Positions 17,344-26,420 of a stretch of 64,000 nt of DNA are shown here, in pieces. A program made the translations under genes and the position numbers. Under the pieces are notes generated by a model. It saw only the letters and a list, made by a program, of their open reading frames with translations. It made no database searches and had not been told where the DNA came from. Each line of letters begins with the position of its first letter. Within the stretch, counting starts at the first letter, position 1. This stretch comes from Paludifilum halophilum. Lineage in GTDB: Bacteria; Bacillota; Bacilli; Thermoactinomycetales; DSM-45169. The DNA lies in contig NZ_NOWF01000007.1 in the NCBI RefSeq assembly GCF_002245355.1, positions 206,620 through 270,619 of the forward strand, in the 5' to 3' direction.

Positions 17344-18975
17344 ATGTATAACCTGCAACAGGTTTGGAATCAGATGTGGACATGGAGTGAACAAACCAAA
17401 AACCTGTTTCGTTTCACGGCGGGTATGAACGCTTCCCCATCCCGGCAAGATTCTTCCTCCAACACCGCCCCGGCTTCCGGACGAGGGACTCCCCCCGCTT
17501 CCCGAAGGCAAACGGTCGGACTGATCTTGGGACCTCTCCTTTTTGTGATCACCCTCTTCGGGATTTCTCCGGAAGGGTTGTCGGAATCGGCTCAAGCCGT
17601 ACTCGCTTGCATATTGTGGATTTCTACCTGGTGGATCACAGAAGCGATCCCGATTCCTGCAACATCGTTACTGCCTGTGATCCTCTTTCCTCTAACCGGT
17701 GCACTGGGAAGCGGTGAAACCACCGCCGCCTATGGGGACCCCAATATTTTCCTTTTCATGGGCGGATTTATGATCGCACTGGCCATGGAAAAATGGAATC
17801 TTCACAAACGGATCGCCTTGTCCATCATGTCTTTCGTCGGTACCCAGCCACAGCGGCTGATCCTCGGATCGATGACAGCCACCGGGTTTTTATCGATGTG
17901 GATCTCCAACACAGCCACCTCCATGATGATGGTCCCCATCGGAATGGCCGTCATCCGCCATGCGGCGGAATCTCTGAAGGAGAATCCTTCCGTCGACACC
18001 CGCCCGGGACAGTTCCCCTTCGGTACAGCCATGATGTTGGGAATCGCCTACTCCGCTTCTATCGGCGGGTTGGGAACATTGATCGGTACTCCGCCCAATG
18101 CCATATTCGCCGCTCAGGTGAAAAGACTGTTCGACGTGGAAATCTCCTTCGCCACTTGGATGCTTTTCGGTATTCCTTTGGTGGTCATCTTCCTGGGGGC
18201 GGCCTGGTATTATCTGGTTCAAGTCGCTTACCCGATGCCCTTTAAAAACTTACCTGGAGGTAAGAAGATCATTCAGGAGGAAATAAAATCCTTAGGGGCC
18301 ACCCGTCCCGAAGAACGGGCTGTTTTTGCGGTGTTCACCCTCACCGCCGCCGCATGGATCACCCGGGATTGGGTGTTAAAGAAGTTCATCCCCGGAATCG
18401 ATGACACGGTGATCGCCCTCAGCGCCGCCGTCACCCTGTTTCTAATCCCGGCCCGAAACCATCCCGACCGCTTTCTCCTGGATTGGAACACGGCCAAGCA
18501 GCTTCCCTGGGGAATCCTTCTCCTGTTCGGCGGCGGACTGGCCATCGCCGAAGGGATTACAAGCTCAGGGCTGGACCAGTGGATCGGTGAACAGCTGACA
18601 CTCTTATCCGGTATGAATTTCCTGTTCATCGTAGCGATCGTCACGGCACTGGTGATCTTCCTCACCGAAATCACCTCCAACACAGCGACCGCCACGATGA
18701 TGTTTCCGATTATGGCTTCCTTCGCCGCCGCTTTAAACGTCCATCCCTACGGATTCATGGTAGCCGCGGGTCTCGCCGCTTCCTGCGCCTTCATGCTGCC
18801 CGTGGCGACACCTCCCAATGCCGTAGTTTTCGGTTCCGGCTCCATCCAAATCGGTCAAATGGCTACCACCGGCTTCTGGCTCAACCTCTTCGCTGTCCTC
18901 ATCATTACCGTCGCCGTCTACTTCCTGCTCCCCGCCGTATGGGGAATCGATCTGACAAACCCGATGGCCCGTTGA
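17344..18975 (+). CDS. DASS (SLC13) family sodium:dicarboxylate/anion symporter
   Basis: 543 residues. After a hydrophilic N-terminal extension of about 55 residues come the two inverted repeats of the family with their paired Ser-Asn-Thr motifs: SNTATSMMMVPIGMAV (about residues 189-204) and TSNTATATMMFPIMAS (about 440-455), plus the binding-loop motifs GTPPNAIFA and ATPPNAVVFGSG. These bind sodium and the carboxylate substrate as in SdcS/VcINDY. Likely imports C4-dicarboxylates or a similar anion. ATG follows AAGGAGGGCGG. The cre-like site upstream suggests control by carbon catabolite repression. Confidence 0.92.
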   Translation: MYNLQQVWNQMWTWSEQTKNLFRFTAGMNASPSRQDSSSNTAPASGRGTPPASRRQTVGLILGPLLFVITLFGISPEGLSESAQAVLACILWISTWWITEAIPIPATSLLPVILFPLTGALGSGETTAAYGDPNIFLFMGGFMIALAMEKWNLHKRIALSIMSFVGTQPQRLILGSMTATGFLSMWISNTATSMMMVPIGMAVIRHAAESLKENPSVDTRPGQFPFGTAMMLGIAYSASIGGLGTLIGTPPNAIFAAQVKRLFDVEISFATWMLFGIPLVVIFLGAAWYYLVQVAYPMPFKNLPGGKKIIQEEIKSLGATRPEERAVFAVFTLTAAAWITRDWVLKKFIPGIDDTVIALSAAVTLFLIPARNHPDRFLLDWNTAKQLPWGILLLFGGGLAIAEGITSSGLDQWIGEQLTLLSGMNFLFIVAIVTALVIFLTEITSNTATATMMFPIMASFAAALNVHPYGFMVAAGLAASCAFMLPVATPPNAVVFGSGSIQIGQMATTGFWLNLFAVLIITVAVYFLLPAVWGIDLTNPMAR

Positions 18976-19021
18976 AAACGGCAAAACGGCGAAAGCACCC
19001 GGGCGGACCCGGTCAAACAAC

Positions 19022-19110
19022 CCGTTGACGCCTGTACGCTACAGGTGTCAACTTTGATTTGAATGGAATTGATACCGTCAGCATCCTATAAAGCCGTTGA
19101 CATCCTATAG
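19022..19110. repeat. Palindrome and direct repeats of a CCGTTGAC-type motif
   Basis: GTTGACGCCTGTA-CGC-TACAGGTGTCAAC at about 19023-19051 is an inverted repeat with one mismatch. Related half-sites GCATCCTATAAAGCC and CCGTTGACATCCTATAGAGA follow at 19080-19110. It lies between convergent genes, where a promoter operator is not expected; possibly an integration or insertion scar. Confidence 0.45.
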
Positions 19111-19119
19111 AGACACCAA

Positions 19120-19164
19120 AAGAACAACCAAGCCGGCGGTTATGCGCACGGCTTGGTTGTTCTA
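19120..19164. terminator. Bidirectional terminator between the DASS gene and appC
   Basis: Arms AAGAACAACCAAGCC / GGCTTGGTTGTTCT around GGCGGTTATGCGCAC. Confidence 0.8.
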
Positions 19165-19195
19165 TCTTTGCCACCGAAGGTCGGCGGAGTTCTCA

Positions 19196-20119
19196 TTATT
19201 GCTTCATACGGGGATCCAAGATATCCCGAAGACCGTCGCCGAGAAGGTTGAAGCCGAGGACGGTAAACATAATGGCCATTCCCGGAAAGATCATGGTCCA
19301 GGGCGCGGACTGGATAAACTGCCGGGAGTCGGAAAGCATCTTTCCCCATTCCGGTTCGGGAGGCTGAGCCCCCAAACCGAGGAAACCGAAAGCGGCGGCC
19401 TCCAAGACGGCTGTGGCAAAGCCCAGTGTTCCCTGAACCATAATCGGCGTCCAAGAGTTCGGCATGACATGTTTGAGCAGGATCCGCCAATCTTTCATCC
19501 CGACGGCCCGGGCGGCCAACACGAAATCCTCCTGCTTGACACTGAGTACCCGGGACCGCATCAGGCGGCCGAAATTGGGAATATTGATAATGGCGATGGC
19601 ATACATCGCGTTTTCCAAACTGGGTCCCAGCATGGAAACAATCGCAATCCCCAACAGCAAACTGGGAAAAGCCAAAAGGGTGTCAAACACGCGAGAGATG
19701 ATAATATCTTTCCAACCGCCGTAGTATCCGGCGATCAGCCCGAGAAGGGATCCGACGATGATGGAGCCCAGGATGGCAAAAAATCCGACCCACAGGGAGA
19801 TACGGGCTCCATAAACAATTCGGGTGAATATATCCCGTCCCAGATCATCAGTACCGAACCAGTGCGCCGCCGAAGGTGCCTGCAGACGAGCGTCGGCATC
19901 TACTTGATTAAAACCGTAGGGAACCAGCAGAGGAGCGATTAAGGCGAGCAGGATAAAGAAAAGGACGATTCCTCCACCGATCACGGCGGAACGATGACGA
20001 AACAGCGAGCGCCAAGCGTCACGCAGGGAACTGTTTAGAGCTTCCCGCTCTTCCCCCTCCGTCTTCGGGTCCTGCGTCGTCACCGGTGAAGGTGTCGGTT
20101 GGGCTGACATCGAATTCAC
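19196..20119 (-). CDS. appC: Oligopeptide ABC transporter permease, DppC/AppC type
   Basis: 307 residues. A cytoplasmic N-terminus of about 45 residues, one membrane segment (residues 46-70), then the ABC permease core with the EAA loop EAAAFGFLGLGAQPPEPEWG, the standard DppC/OppC form. HWFGTDDLGRDIFTRIVYGA is the OppC-family hallmark after the first helix. Heterodimer with the AppB-like protein in the cytoplasmic membrane. Last gene of the five-gene operon; starts four bases inside the preceding permease gene. A bidirectional hairpin follows. Confidence 0.92.
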   Translation of the reverse strand: MNSMSAQPTPSPVTTQDPKTEGEEREALNSSLRDAWRSLFRHRSAVIGGGIVLFFILLALIAPLLVPYGFNQVDADARLQAPSAAHWFGTDDLGRDIFTRIVYGARISLWVGFFAILGSIIVGSLLGLIAGYYGGWKDIIISRVFDTLLAFPSLLLGIAIVSMLGPSLENAMYAIAIINIPNFGRLMRSRVLSVKQEDFVLAARAVGMKDWRILLKHVMPNSWTPIMVQGTLGFATAVLEAAAFGFLGLGAQPPEPEWGKMLSDSRQFIQSAPWTMIFPGMAIMFTVLGFNLLGDGLRDILDPRMKQ

Positions 20120-21126
20120 TCCTTCCCGTATTGAATGCGCGGATCAACGGCGGCGTAGAGAAGATCCACGATCAGATTGATCAGAACAAACAGGGTGGCG
20201 ATGATGAGAATACCGGACTGAATCACCGGATAATCCCGATTGTTAATAGCGTCCACCAAATACTGTCCCACACCCGGCCAACTGAAAATCGTCTCCGTCA
20301 ATACCGCTCCGCCCAAAAGCAGGCCCATCTGAAGACCGAACACCGTCAAAATGGGTATAAATGCATTTTTCAGCGTGTGCTTATAAATGACCAAAAACTC
20401 GCTGACCCCCTTGGCCCGAGCGGTGCGGACATAGTCGGAACGCATCACTTCCAACATGCTGGAACGGGTCATCCGGGCGATGATCGCCATCGGAATCGTA
20501 CCCAAAGCGACAGCCGGCAAAATCATATGATTGAAAGCATCGTTAAAGGCGTAAAAATCGCCCTTGATCAGAGAATCGAGTAAGTAAAAATGAGTGATCG
20601 GCTCAAATCCCAGCCGGGGATCGATCCGTCCGTTGGATGGAAGCCAACCCAACTCCTGAGCAAACACCCACTGCTCCATCAACCCCAGCCAAAAAACCGG
20701 CATGGATACCCCGATCAGGGCGATCACCATCGCGGTGTAATCGACGGCTGAATTGTGCCGCCATGCGGATAAGATGCCCAGGTTCATCCCGAAAAAGATG
20801 GCGATCCCCATCGCCAACAAAGCCAGCTCCATCGTTCCGGCCAAATAAGGGCCGATCTCCTCGGCGATAGGCCTCTGGGTGATCAGAGATTCACCCAAAT
20901 CCCCCTGCAACAGTCCCTTTACATACTCGAAATACTGGATATAAAGCGGCTGATCCAGGCCCAGATGGGTCCGGATTTTTTCGACAGCCTCCGGTGTCGC
21001 TTTATCCCCCAGAATCGCACGCGCCGGATCCCCCGGAATCGCGTGAACAATGGAAAACGTGATGATCGACATACCGATCAACACCGGGATGAGCATGAGC
21101 AGCCTTCGTACGGTATAAGCAAACAC
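20116..21126 (-). CDS. appB: Oligopeptide ABC transporter permease, DppB/AppB type
   Basis: 336 residues from GTG 21126 (ribosome site AAAGGTTGGTG; the longer frame to 21210 has no site). It opens with FAYTVRRLLMLIPVLIGMSI and PGDPARAILGDKATPE, the DppB signature. The EAA loop VRTARAKGVSEFLVIYKHTL lies at about 213-232. LTETIFSWPGVGQYLVDAI is the family's last periplasmic loop. Forms the channel with AppC. A strong hairpin lies between it and the binding-protein gene upstream, probably lowering permease expression relative to the binding protein. Confidence 0.92.
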   Translation of the reverse strand: MFAYTVRRLLMLIPVLIGMSIITFSIVHAIPGDPARAILGDKATPEAVEKIRTHLGLDQPLYIQYFEYVKGLLQGDLGESLITQRPIAEEIGPYLAGTMELALLAMGIAIFFGMNLGILSAWRHNSAVDYTAMVIALIGVSMPVFWLGLMEQWVFAQELGWLPSNGRIDPRLGFEPITHFYLLDSLIKGDFYAFNDAFNHMILPAVALGTIPMAIIARMTRSSMLEVMRSDYVRTARAKGVSEFLVIYKHTLKNAFIPILTVFGLQMGLLLGGAVLTETIFSWPGVGQYLVDAINNRDYPVIQSGILIIATLFVLINLIVDLLYAAVDPRIQYGKE

Positions 21127-21195
21127 GATTTCACCAACCTTTCTCTGGAAAACGGCAGTTTCTCCTATGCTCCCCTGCCCGGTTGATCCAATCTG

Positions 21196-21234
21196 AAAAA
21201 GGGGAAGCATTGCCGCACAGCAACGCTCCCCCTC
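21196..21234 (-). terminator. Intra-operon hairpin between appA and appB
   Basis: On the minus strand GGGGAGCGTTGC-TGTGC-GGCAATGCTTCCCC is followed by five Ts. It lies within the 120 bases between the two genes, as in many binding-protein operons where partial termination makes the lipoprotein more abundant than the channel. Confidence 0.8.
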
Positions 21235-21246
21235 CTGTTTTCGCGG

Positions 21247-22866
21247 TTACTTCTGGATATCCACGTCATCCAAGTCATACCAGTTAATCGGATGCTCAAA
21301 CAGGTTCCCTTTGACATAGGACTGGGTGGCGAGACCCGGGGTCGCGTGCACCAGGGGAATCCAGGGTGCGTCTTCTTTGATGATCTCCTGCGCCTCTTGG
21401 TAGAGTTCGGTGCGCTCTTTTTTATCTGTACTGCGCTGGGCTTCGATCAGAACATCGTGCAGTTCGTCACTCTTGTAGAAGGAAATGTTTCCGGCGTCCG
21501 GCGTCCGGGTGTTATCCTTATCCAACAGCACATACAGGAAGTTGTCCGGATCGCCGTTGTCTCCGTTCCAGCCAAACAGCGCCATCTCGTGCTCGCCTTT
21601 CCCGGTCTTATCCAGGTAGGTCTGCCAGTCGTAGGTCACGATATCCACCTGGACACCGATCTTTTTCCAATCCGCCTGCAGGTATTCAGCCACTTTCCGG
21701 CCGTCCGGCATGTAGGGGCGGGGATCGGACATCGCGTACATCTCCACTTTGAAACCGTCTTCGTAACCGGCTTCCTCCAGCAGTTCCTTCGCTTTGTCCA
21801 GATCGTACTCGTAATCTTCTACCTTCTCGTTATACCCCCACACCGAGGAAGGCATCGGGTTGACCGCCGGCTCCGCCAATCCGGCGTAAACACTCTTAAT
21901 GATGGCTTTCTTGTTAACCGCGTGGTTCAGGGCCTGACGCACTTTCTTCTTTTGCCACGGCCCTTTTTTATCCACATTGAAGGCCAAATACCCGACGTTC
22001 ATCCCTACCCGTTTGTACAGCTTCAACTTGTCCTCATTCTCAGCGGTTTTCGCGTCGGAGGGGTTCATACCGTCCATCACATCGATGTCTCCGGATTGAA
22101 GTGCCGTAAACCGGGCAGTGTTGTCCGGCATCGATTTAAAGATCACTTTATCCAGCTTGGGTTTGCCTTTTTCCCAATAATCCTCGTTCTTCTCCAGAGT
22201 GATCGAATTGTTCTTCTTCCAGCTGACAAACTTGAAGGGGCCGGTACCCACCGGATTTTTGGCGAACCCTTCCGGATCTTTCTTCACCGCCTTGGGAGAA
22301 GCGATGGCAAAGGCGGACATACCCAGGTTGGCCAGGAAGGGACCCTGAGGCTCCTTCAGCTTGAATTCCACGGTGTGTTCGTCCACCGCTTCAACGCTCT
22401 CGATGATGTGACCTTCATCCCCCTTATAGCCGCCGAACATATAACCATAGTAGGGGAAGTCACCACCCTTGTGCTGCGGATGATCCTTATCCATCCACCG
22501 CTCAAAGTTGAACACCACAGCATCGGCGTTAAAGTCGGTGCCGTCGTGGAATTTAACCCCTTTCCGCAGGTGGAACGTCCAGGTCTTCCCGTCTTCGGAG
22601 GTTTCCCAGCTCTCGGCCAGGGCCGGCTCCACCTCGGTATTTTCCTCTTTATAGTCGACCAAGGTGTCGAAAATATTTTTCGTCACCTTCATCGACTCCC
22701 CGTCGGTCACCTGGGCCGGGTCCAACAGTTTGGAGTCGGAACCGCGTCCCCAGATCAGGGTTTTTCCGCCGCTGTCGGCTCCTGTACCGCCACCGCAGGC
22801 GGCCAGGACGGTTGAAAAGATAAATAGCAATGCCAGTGTGAGAATCGATGATTTCCTCCAGATCAT
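21247..22866 (-). CDS. appA: Oligopeptide-binding lipoprotein
   Basis: 539 residues from the ATG preceded by AGGGGG. Signal peptide WRKSSILTLALLFIFSTVLA with lipobox and acylated Cys (VLAACGGG). The SBP_bac_5 domain follows: WGRGSDSKLLDPAQVTDGES, then WTFHLRKGVKFHDGTDFNAD and NPVGTGPFKFVSW, the diagnostic blocks of DppA/OppA. Binds peptides outside the membrane and delivers them to the AppBC channel. Gene order ATPase-ATPase-binding protein-permease-permease matches B. subtilis appDFABC, so the app symbols are used on order and similarity, not on shown specificity. Confidence 0.92.
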   Translation of the reverse strand: MIWRKSSILTLALLFIFSTVLAACGGGTGADSGGKTLIWGRGSDSKLLDPAQVTDGESMKVTKNIFDTLVDYKEENTEVEPALAESWETSEDGKTWTFHLRKGVKFHDGTDFNADAVVFNFERWMDKDHPQHKGGDFPYYGYMFGGYKGDEGHIIESVEAVDEHTVEFKLKEPQGPFLANLGMSAFAIASPKAVKKDPEGFAKNPVGTGPFKFVSWKKNNSITLEKNEDYWEKGKPKLDKVIFKSMPDNTARFTALQSGDIDVMDGMNPSDAKTAENEDKLKLYKRVGMNVGYLAFNVDKKGPWQKKKVRQALNHAVNKKAIIKSVYAGLAEPAVNPMPSSVWGYNEKVEDYEYDLDKAKELLEEAGYEDGFKVEMYAMSDPRPYMPDGRKVAEYLQADWKKIGVQVDIVTYDWQTYLDKTGKGEHEMALFGWNGDNGDPDNFLYVLLDKDNTRTPDAGNISFYKSDELHDVLIEAQRSTDKKERTELYQEAQEIIKEDAPWIPLVHATPGLATQSYVKGNLFEHPINWYDLDDVDIQK

Positions 22867-22965
22867 GCGTGTGACCCCCTTAAGCTTTGAGTGAATCGGA
22901 CCCCCATTCTCCGCCTTGCAAAAAGATGGCCGACTGTCGCCGAATAACACCCCCTTTCGAAAGGA

Positions 22966-23943
22966 TTATTCGTCCATCAAATGACAAGCGACAAAGTGCC
23001 CATCTCCCTGATCTTGAAATTCCGGCCGTTTTTCGCGGCAGATATCCATCACGTAGGGACAGCGGGTGTGAAAAGCGCAACCCGCCGGCGGATCGCTGGG
23101 GCTGGGCACATCTCCGGTCAGGATGATCCGCTCCCGTTCAGCATCGGGATTGGGAACGGGAACAGCGGACAGAAGCGCCTGGGTATAAGGGTGAAGGGGG
23201 TTGTCGTAGAGAGTGTCCCGTTCGGCCAACTCCACCATCCGCCCTAAATACATCACCCCGACCCGGTCACTGATATGACGCACCACACTCAAATCGTGAG
23301 CGATAAAAAGATAAGTCAATCCAAACTTTTCTTGCAAATCTTCCAATAAATTAAGCACTTGCGATTGAACAGAAACATCCAAGGCGGACACCGGTTCATC
23401 CGCCACCACCAGTTTGGGGCGAACCGCAAGCGCCCGGGCGATTCCGATCCGCTGACGCTGTCCTCCACTGAACTGATGGGGATAACGTTCCGCATGGTAA
23501 GCGTCCAACCCCACCACCTGCAACAGTTCCTTCACCTTCTCCTTCCGCTCTCGCGCCTCCCCAATGCCGTGGACAGTCAAAGGCTCCTCGATGATCGCCC
23601 CGGCAGTCTTCCGAGGGTTGAGGGAAGCGAAGGGGTCCTGAAACACCATCTGCAACTTCCGTCGCATCCGGCGCATCTCTTCCCCGTTGAGCTCGTTCAG
23701 GAGAGAATCTTCAAATTCCACCTCTCCCGCTGTCGGTTCCTCCAATCGGAGGATCGACCGGCCGGTCGTCGACTTCCCGCATCCACTCTCCCCGACGATA
23801 CCCAGAGTCTCCCCTTTGTTCACTGTAAAGGAGACGTTATCTACCGCCTTGATATCACCCACCTTTTTACCGAAAATGCCTCCGCGGATCGGGAAGTATT
23901 TTTTCAAATTACGAACTTGGAGCAGTGTTTCCGGTTGTGTCAC
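22966..23943 (-). CDS. appF: Oligopeptide ABC transporter ATPase, DppF/AppF type
   Basis: 325 residues from GTG 23943, which has GAAGGAGGAA upstream; an in-frame ATG at 23970 lies too far inside the previous gene. Walker [19 protein letters not shown]-loop [15 protein letters not shown], signature LSGGQ-type [15 protein letters not shown], Walker [13 protein letters not shown] and the H-switch are present. The C-terminal oligopeptide-transporter extension has [20 protein letters not shown] with its conserved Cys, which may bind an Fe-S cluster in this family. Start overlaps appD by 35 bases. Confidence 0.92.
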   Translation of the reverse strand: MTQPETLLQVRNLKKYFPIRGGIFGKKVGDIKAVDNVSFTVNKGETLGIVGESGCGKSTTGRSILRLEEPTAGEVEFEDSLLNELNGEEMRRMRRKLQMVFQDPFASLNPRKTAGAIIEEPLTVHGIGEARERKEKVKELLQVVGLDAYHAERYPHQFSGGQRQRIGIARALAVRPKLVVADEPVSALDVSVQSQVLNLLEDLQEKFGLTYLFIAHDLSVVRHISDRVGVMYLGRMVELAERDTLYDNPLHPYTQALLSAVPVPNPDAERERIILTGDVPSPSDPPAGCAFHTRCPYVMDICREKRPEFQDQGDGHFVACHLMDE

Positions 23944-24928
23944 GATCCGCTTCCTCCTTCTCTTCCGCATTCAGCCAGCACCGACTGGTATGTCCGTCCT
24001 CCAGGGAAAAAAGCGGAGGCTCTTTCTCCCGACAGATATCAAGCGCATGTTCGCAACGCGGAACAAACCGGCACCCCGAAGGCATCTGTCGGGGATTGGG
24101 CACATTGCCCGGAATGGAGTACAAGCGTTCCAGCCTTCGATCCAATTGAGGAATCGACTTCAGCAAACCGATGGTATAAGGATGCTGCGGATTCCTGAAC
24201 AGGCGTCGGGCATCGGTCTCCTCCACCACCTGGCCGGCATACATCACGATAATCCGATCACACATCTCCGCTACGACTCCCAGATCGTGAGTGATCATCA
24301 GGATCGCCGTATTGGTTTCCCGGTTCAACCGACGCATCAGGTCCAGGATCTGGGCCTGAATCGTTACATCCAGGGCAGTCGTCGGCTCATCAGCGATCAG
24401 CAGCTTAGGGCGGCACACCATGGCCATGGCAATCATCACCCGTTGCCGCATCCCCCCGGACAATTGATGGGGGTACTCATCCAAAATACCGTCCCGGGAG
24501 ATCCCTACCTCCTGCAGCGTCTCTCTGGCCAACTGCCGGGCTTCCTTTTTGTTGATCTCCTTATGTTGCCGAATCGCCTCCACCATCTGATTACCGAGAG
24601 TAAAGACCGGGTTGAGGGAAGTCATGGGCTCCTGAAAGATCATCGCCACCTCGTTTCCCCGAACCCGTTGCCATTCTTTGCGCTTCAGCCGGGTAAGATC
24701 TCTGCCGGAAAGCTTGATCGAGCCTCCCTCCACCTTTCCCGGAGGCTGGGGAACCAGCCCCATCACAGACAGGGAAGTGACGCTTTTACCGCACCCGGAT
24801 TCGCCGACCAAACCGACAATCTCTCCCTCGTCGACGGTGATGTCGACGCCGTCTACCGCTTTTACAACTCCTTTGTCCGTATGAAAATGCATTTTGAATC
24901 GGGATAATTCAAGCAATGTTTCAGCCAT
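23909..24928 (-). CDS. appD: Oligopeptide ABC transporter ATPase, DppD/AppD type
   Basis: 339 residues from the ATG after GAGGTGTCCTC. Walker [19 protein letters not shown]-loop [12 protein letters not shown], signature [15 protein letters not shown], Walker [15 protein letters not shown], and the C-terminal [20 protein letters not shown] extension. First gene of the appDFABC-type operon; powers uptake together with AppF. The 260 bases upstream hold the operon promoter region with a CodY-like site. Confidence 0.92.
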   Translation of the reverse strand: MAETLLELSRFKMHFHTDKGVVKAVDGVDITVDEGEIVGLVGESGCGKSVTSLSVMGLVPQPPGKVEGGSIKLSGRDLTRLKRKEWQRVRGNEVAMIFQEPMTSLNPVFTLGNQMVEAIRQHKEINKKEARQLARETLQEVGISRDGILDEYPHQLSGGMRQRVMIAMAMVCRPKLLIADEPTTALDVTIQAQILDLMRRLNRETNTAILMITHDLGVVAEMCDRIIVMYAGQVVEETDARRLFRNPQHPYTIGLLKSIPQLDRRLERLYSIPGNVPNPRQMPSGCRFVPRCEHALDICREKEPPLFSLEDGHTSRCWLNAEEKEEADRDTTGNTAPSS

Positions 24929-25239
24929 GAGGACACCTCGATACTTAATCATTCAAGAATAAATTCCTGGTTCAATAATACAATGAATTCTCTATGAATT
25001 GTTATATTCGTCAAAAATCCTAGAATTCCTTTGCCTTTATTGTAGTGGGAATAGGGTTAATCGATTAAATCTTCCGTATGATGTCCGCCGAGAGTGAACG
25101 TCATCGGTCTTGAACCCTTGCTATAAAAGCATTCTTTGCCGGTCGGACTCACCTTTGTTCATTCCCTTTAAATTCCTTTTAAATCCAATGGATGTTTTAT
25201 GTTCCTCCCTTTCTATCCTTTACACCTCCCGATGCCGGT
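24929..25239. promoter_or_regulatory. Control region of the app operon with a CodY-like box
   Basis: No gene is visible. AATTCATAGAGAATT (minus strand, 24986-25000) matches the CodY consensus AATTTTCWGAAAATT at 11 of 15 positions and sits about 60 bases before appD. AT-rich sequence around 24970-25020 can hold the promoter. Peptide uptake operons are common CodY targets in Bacillota, but four mismatches make this a weak call. Confidence 0.35.
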
Positions 25240-25959
25240 TTACGGATTTTGCTTGGATTCGGGTGCCGGAACCACCGGGATGGGTCCCTCCATCGTTCCG
25301 TCTTTTCCTTTTCCTTGATTGTTGTAGTAGTAATAGTTATCGGGAACATCCCCTTTGAGGGTTGTGGAGTCAATGGGGTACTTATAATCCAGTTTAATTT
25401 CGTCACTGTGATTGGCGGGAATTAAAATCTCCATCTCATTGGTGACATGTAAATAAAGGGTGACTGCGACCATGTTAATACCCTTTTCTTCCATGGATTG
25501 TACGATTTCAATCTTAGTGGAACCCTTCGGCCAAATTTGCAAAGGCACATTCGGTCCGACATCGGAAAGCAAACTGCTTTGAAAGACGGCCCCCAGTGGA
25601 ATGCCGTTATCCTGCTGTTCCAATTTCCGCAGTTCACTCTCAATTTTTTGACTCGCCGTCTCATAAAGCTTTGCCTGGACACCCGGATCCACATCAACGT
25701 ATTCCGTCGTTCCATCCTGCACTTTTTTAAGGGTCATCAGTTGATCCAAATCGGACCCCAACGTCGTTTTCGTTTCACCAATCGCCGTGCTTACTGCTTC
25801 TTGAGAAATATTTTTCACCTTGGCCTTTGCCAGTTTCAACAGCACGGTTTCCGCTTGATAGTCAAGCATATAAACCATTCCCGATATAATGGCCGTGACG
25901 AGGAGGATGATCCAGTAGCTTTTTTTCCGCGGACCGCGAAGTCGGTTCCTTCTGAGCAT
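25240..25959 (-). CDS. yunB: Sporulation protein YunB
   Basis: 239 residues from the ATG preceded by GAGGTGAAGGG. One membrane segment near the N-terminus (SYWIILLVTAIISGMVYML), then an extracytoplasmic domain with the YunB pattern: VKNISQEAVSTAIGE, a regular Asp/Gln-rich helix, and IPLGAVFQSSLLSDVGPNVP with IEIVQSMEEKGINMVAVTLY. YunB is under sigma-E in B. subtilis and its loss affects spore formation. In B. subtilis it follows yunA; here 15.6 kb of transport genes separates them. The C-terminus is Pro-rich and slightly longer than usual. Confidence 0.85.
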   Translation of the reverse strand: MLRRNRLRGPRKKSYWIILLVTAIISGMVYMLDYQAETVLLKLAKAKVKNISQEAVSTAIGETKTTLGSDLDQLMTLKKVQDGTTEYVDVDPGVQAKLYETASQKIESELRKLEQQDNGIPLGAVFQSSLLSDVGPNVPLQIWPKGSTKIEIVQSMEEKGINMVAVTLYLHVTNEMEILIPANHSDEIKLDYKYPIDSTTLKGDVPDNYYYYNNQGKGKDGTMEGPIPVVPAPESKQNP

Positions 25960-25994
25960 TCCCTTCACCTCGTCGCTTTGTGACTTTGCACGAA

Positions 25995-26126
25995 AAGCAT
26001 GGTGAAAAAGTCCCCTGTTCGGGAGGGTGGGGTTCCACACGGAGTGCCTTTGGCTCGTCAGAACAACGAAACGGAGTGTGGACCCCCACCCCGACCCACC
26101 AAAGATGTGATAAATCACAAGGCTTC
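25995..26126. repeat. Palindromic interspersed repeat, copy A
   Basis: Starts GCATGGTGAAAAAGTCCCCT and ends with ATCACAAGGCTTC. In the middle a 16-base inverted repeat (GGGTGGGGTTCCACAC / GTGTGGACCCCCACCC) spans 26026-26091. The outer parts match the reverse complement of 62681-62762 almost base for base, where the central hairpin is missing. About 290 bases here (26130-26420) hold no other gene before the ThyX-like gene. Confidence 0.75.
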
Positions 26127-26420
26127 TAAAAAGAAGGAAACAGAAAAGGAGCGATGAATGATATTGAAGATGATTCCCATCCATATCCAGTACACTTTAA
26201 AATATGTCCTGATTCCTGATACAAGACCTAACACAGCAAAAAAACGGACGGGCCGGAAAGTTCCAGCCAATACAGGGTGGTCTGTATGGTTCACAGTCGT
26301 TACAATGGATTTTATGAAAGAGAACGTGGTCTGGGGGCACTCCTGAAACCGGACGATTTCTATGGATCCGCAGAACCCCACCGAAGTTTTCCTTGAACCC
26401 GTAGGCTTGGAGGAATCAAA

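Noticed and set aside
21292..22815. A 507-codon open frame on the plus strand opposite the peptide-binding gene
   Set aside because: It mirrors appA codon positions, has no ribosome site and no recognisable domains; an antisense effect of GC-rich coding DNA.
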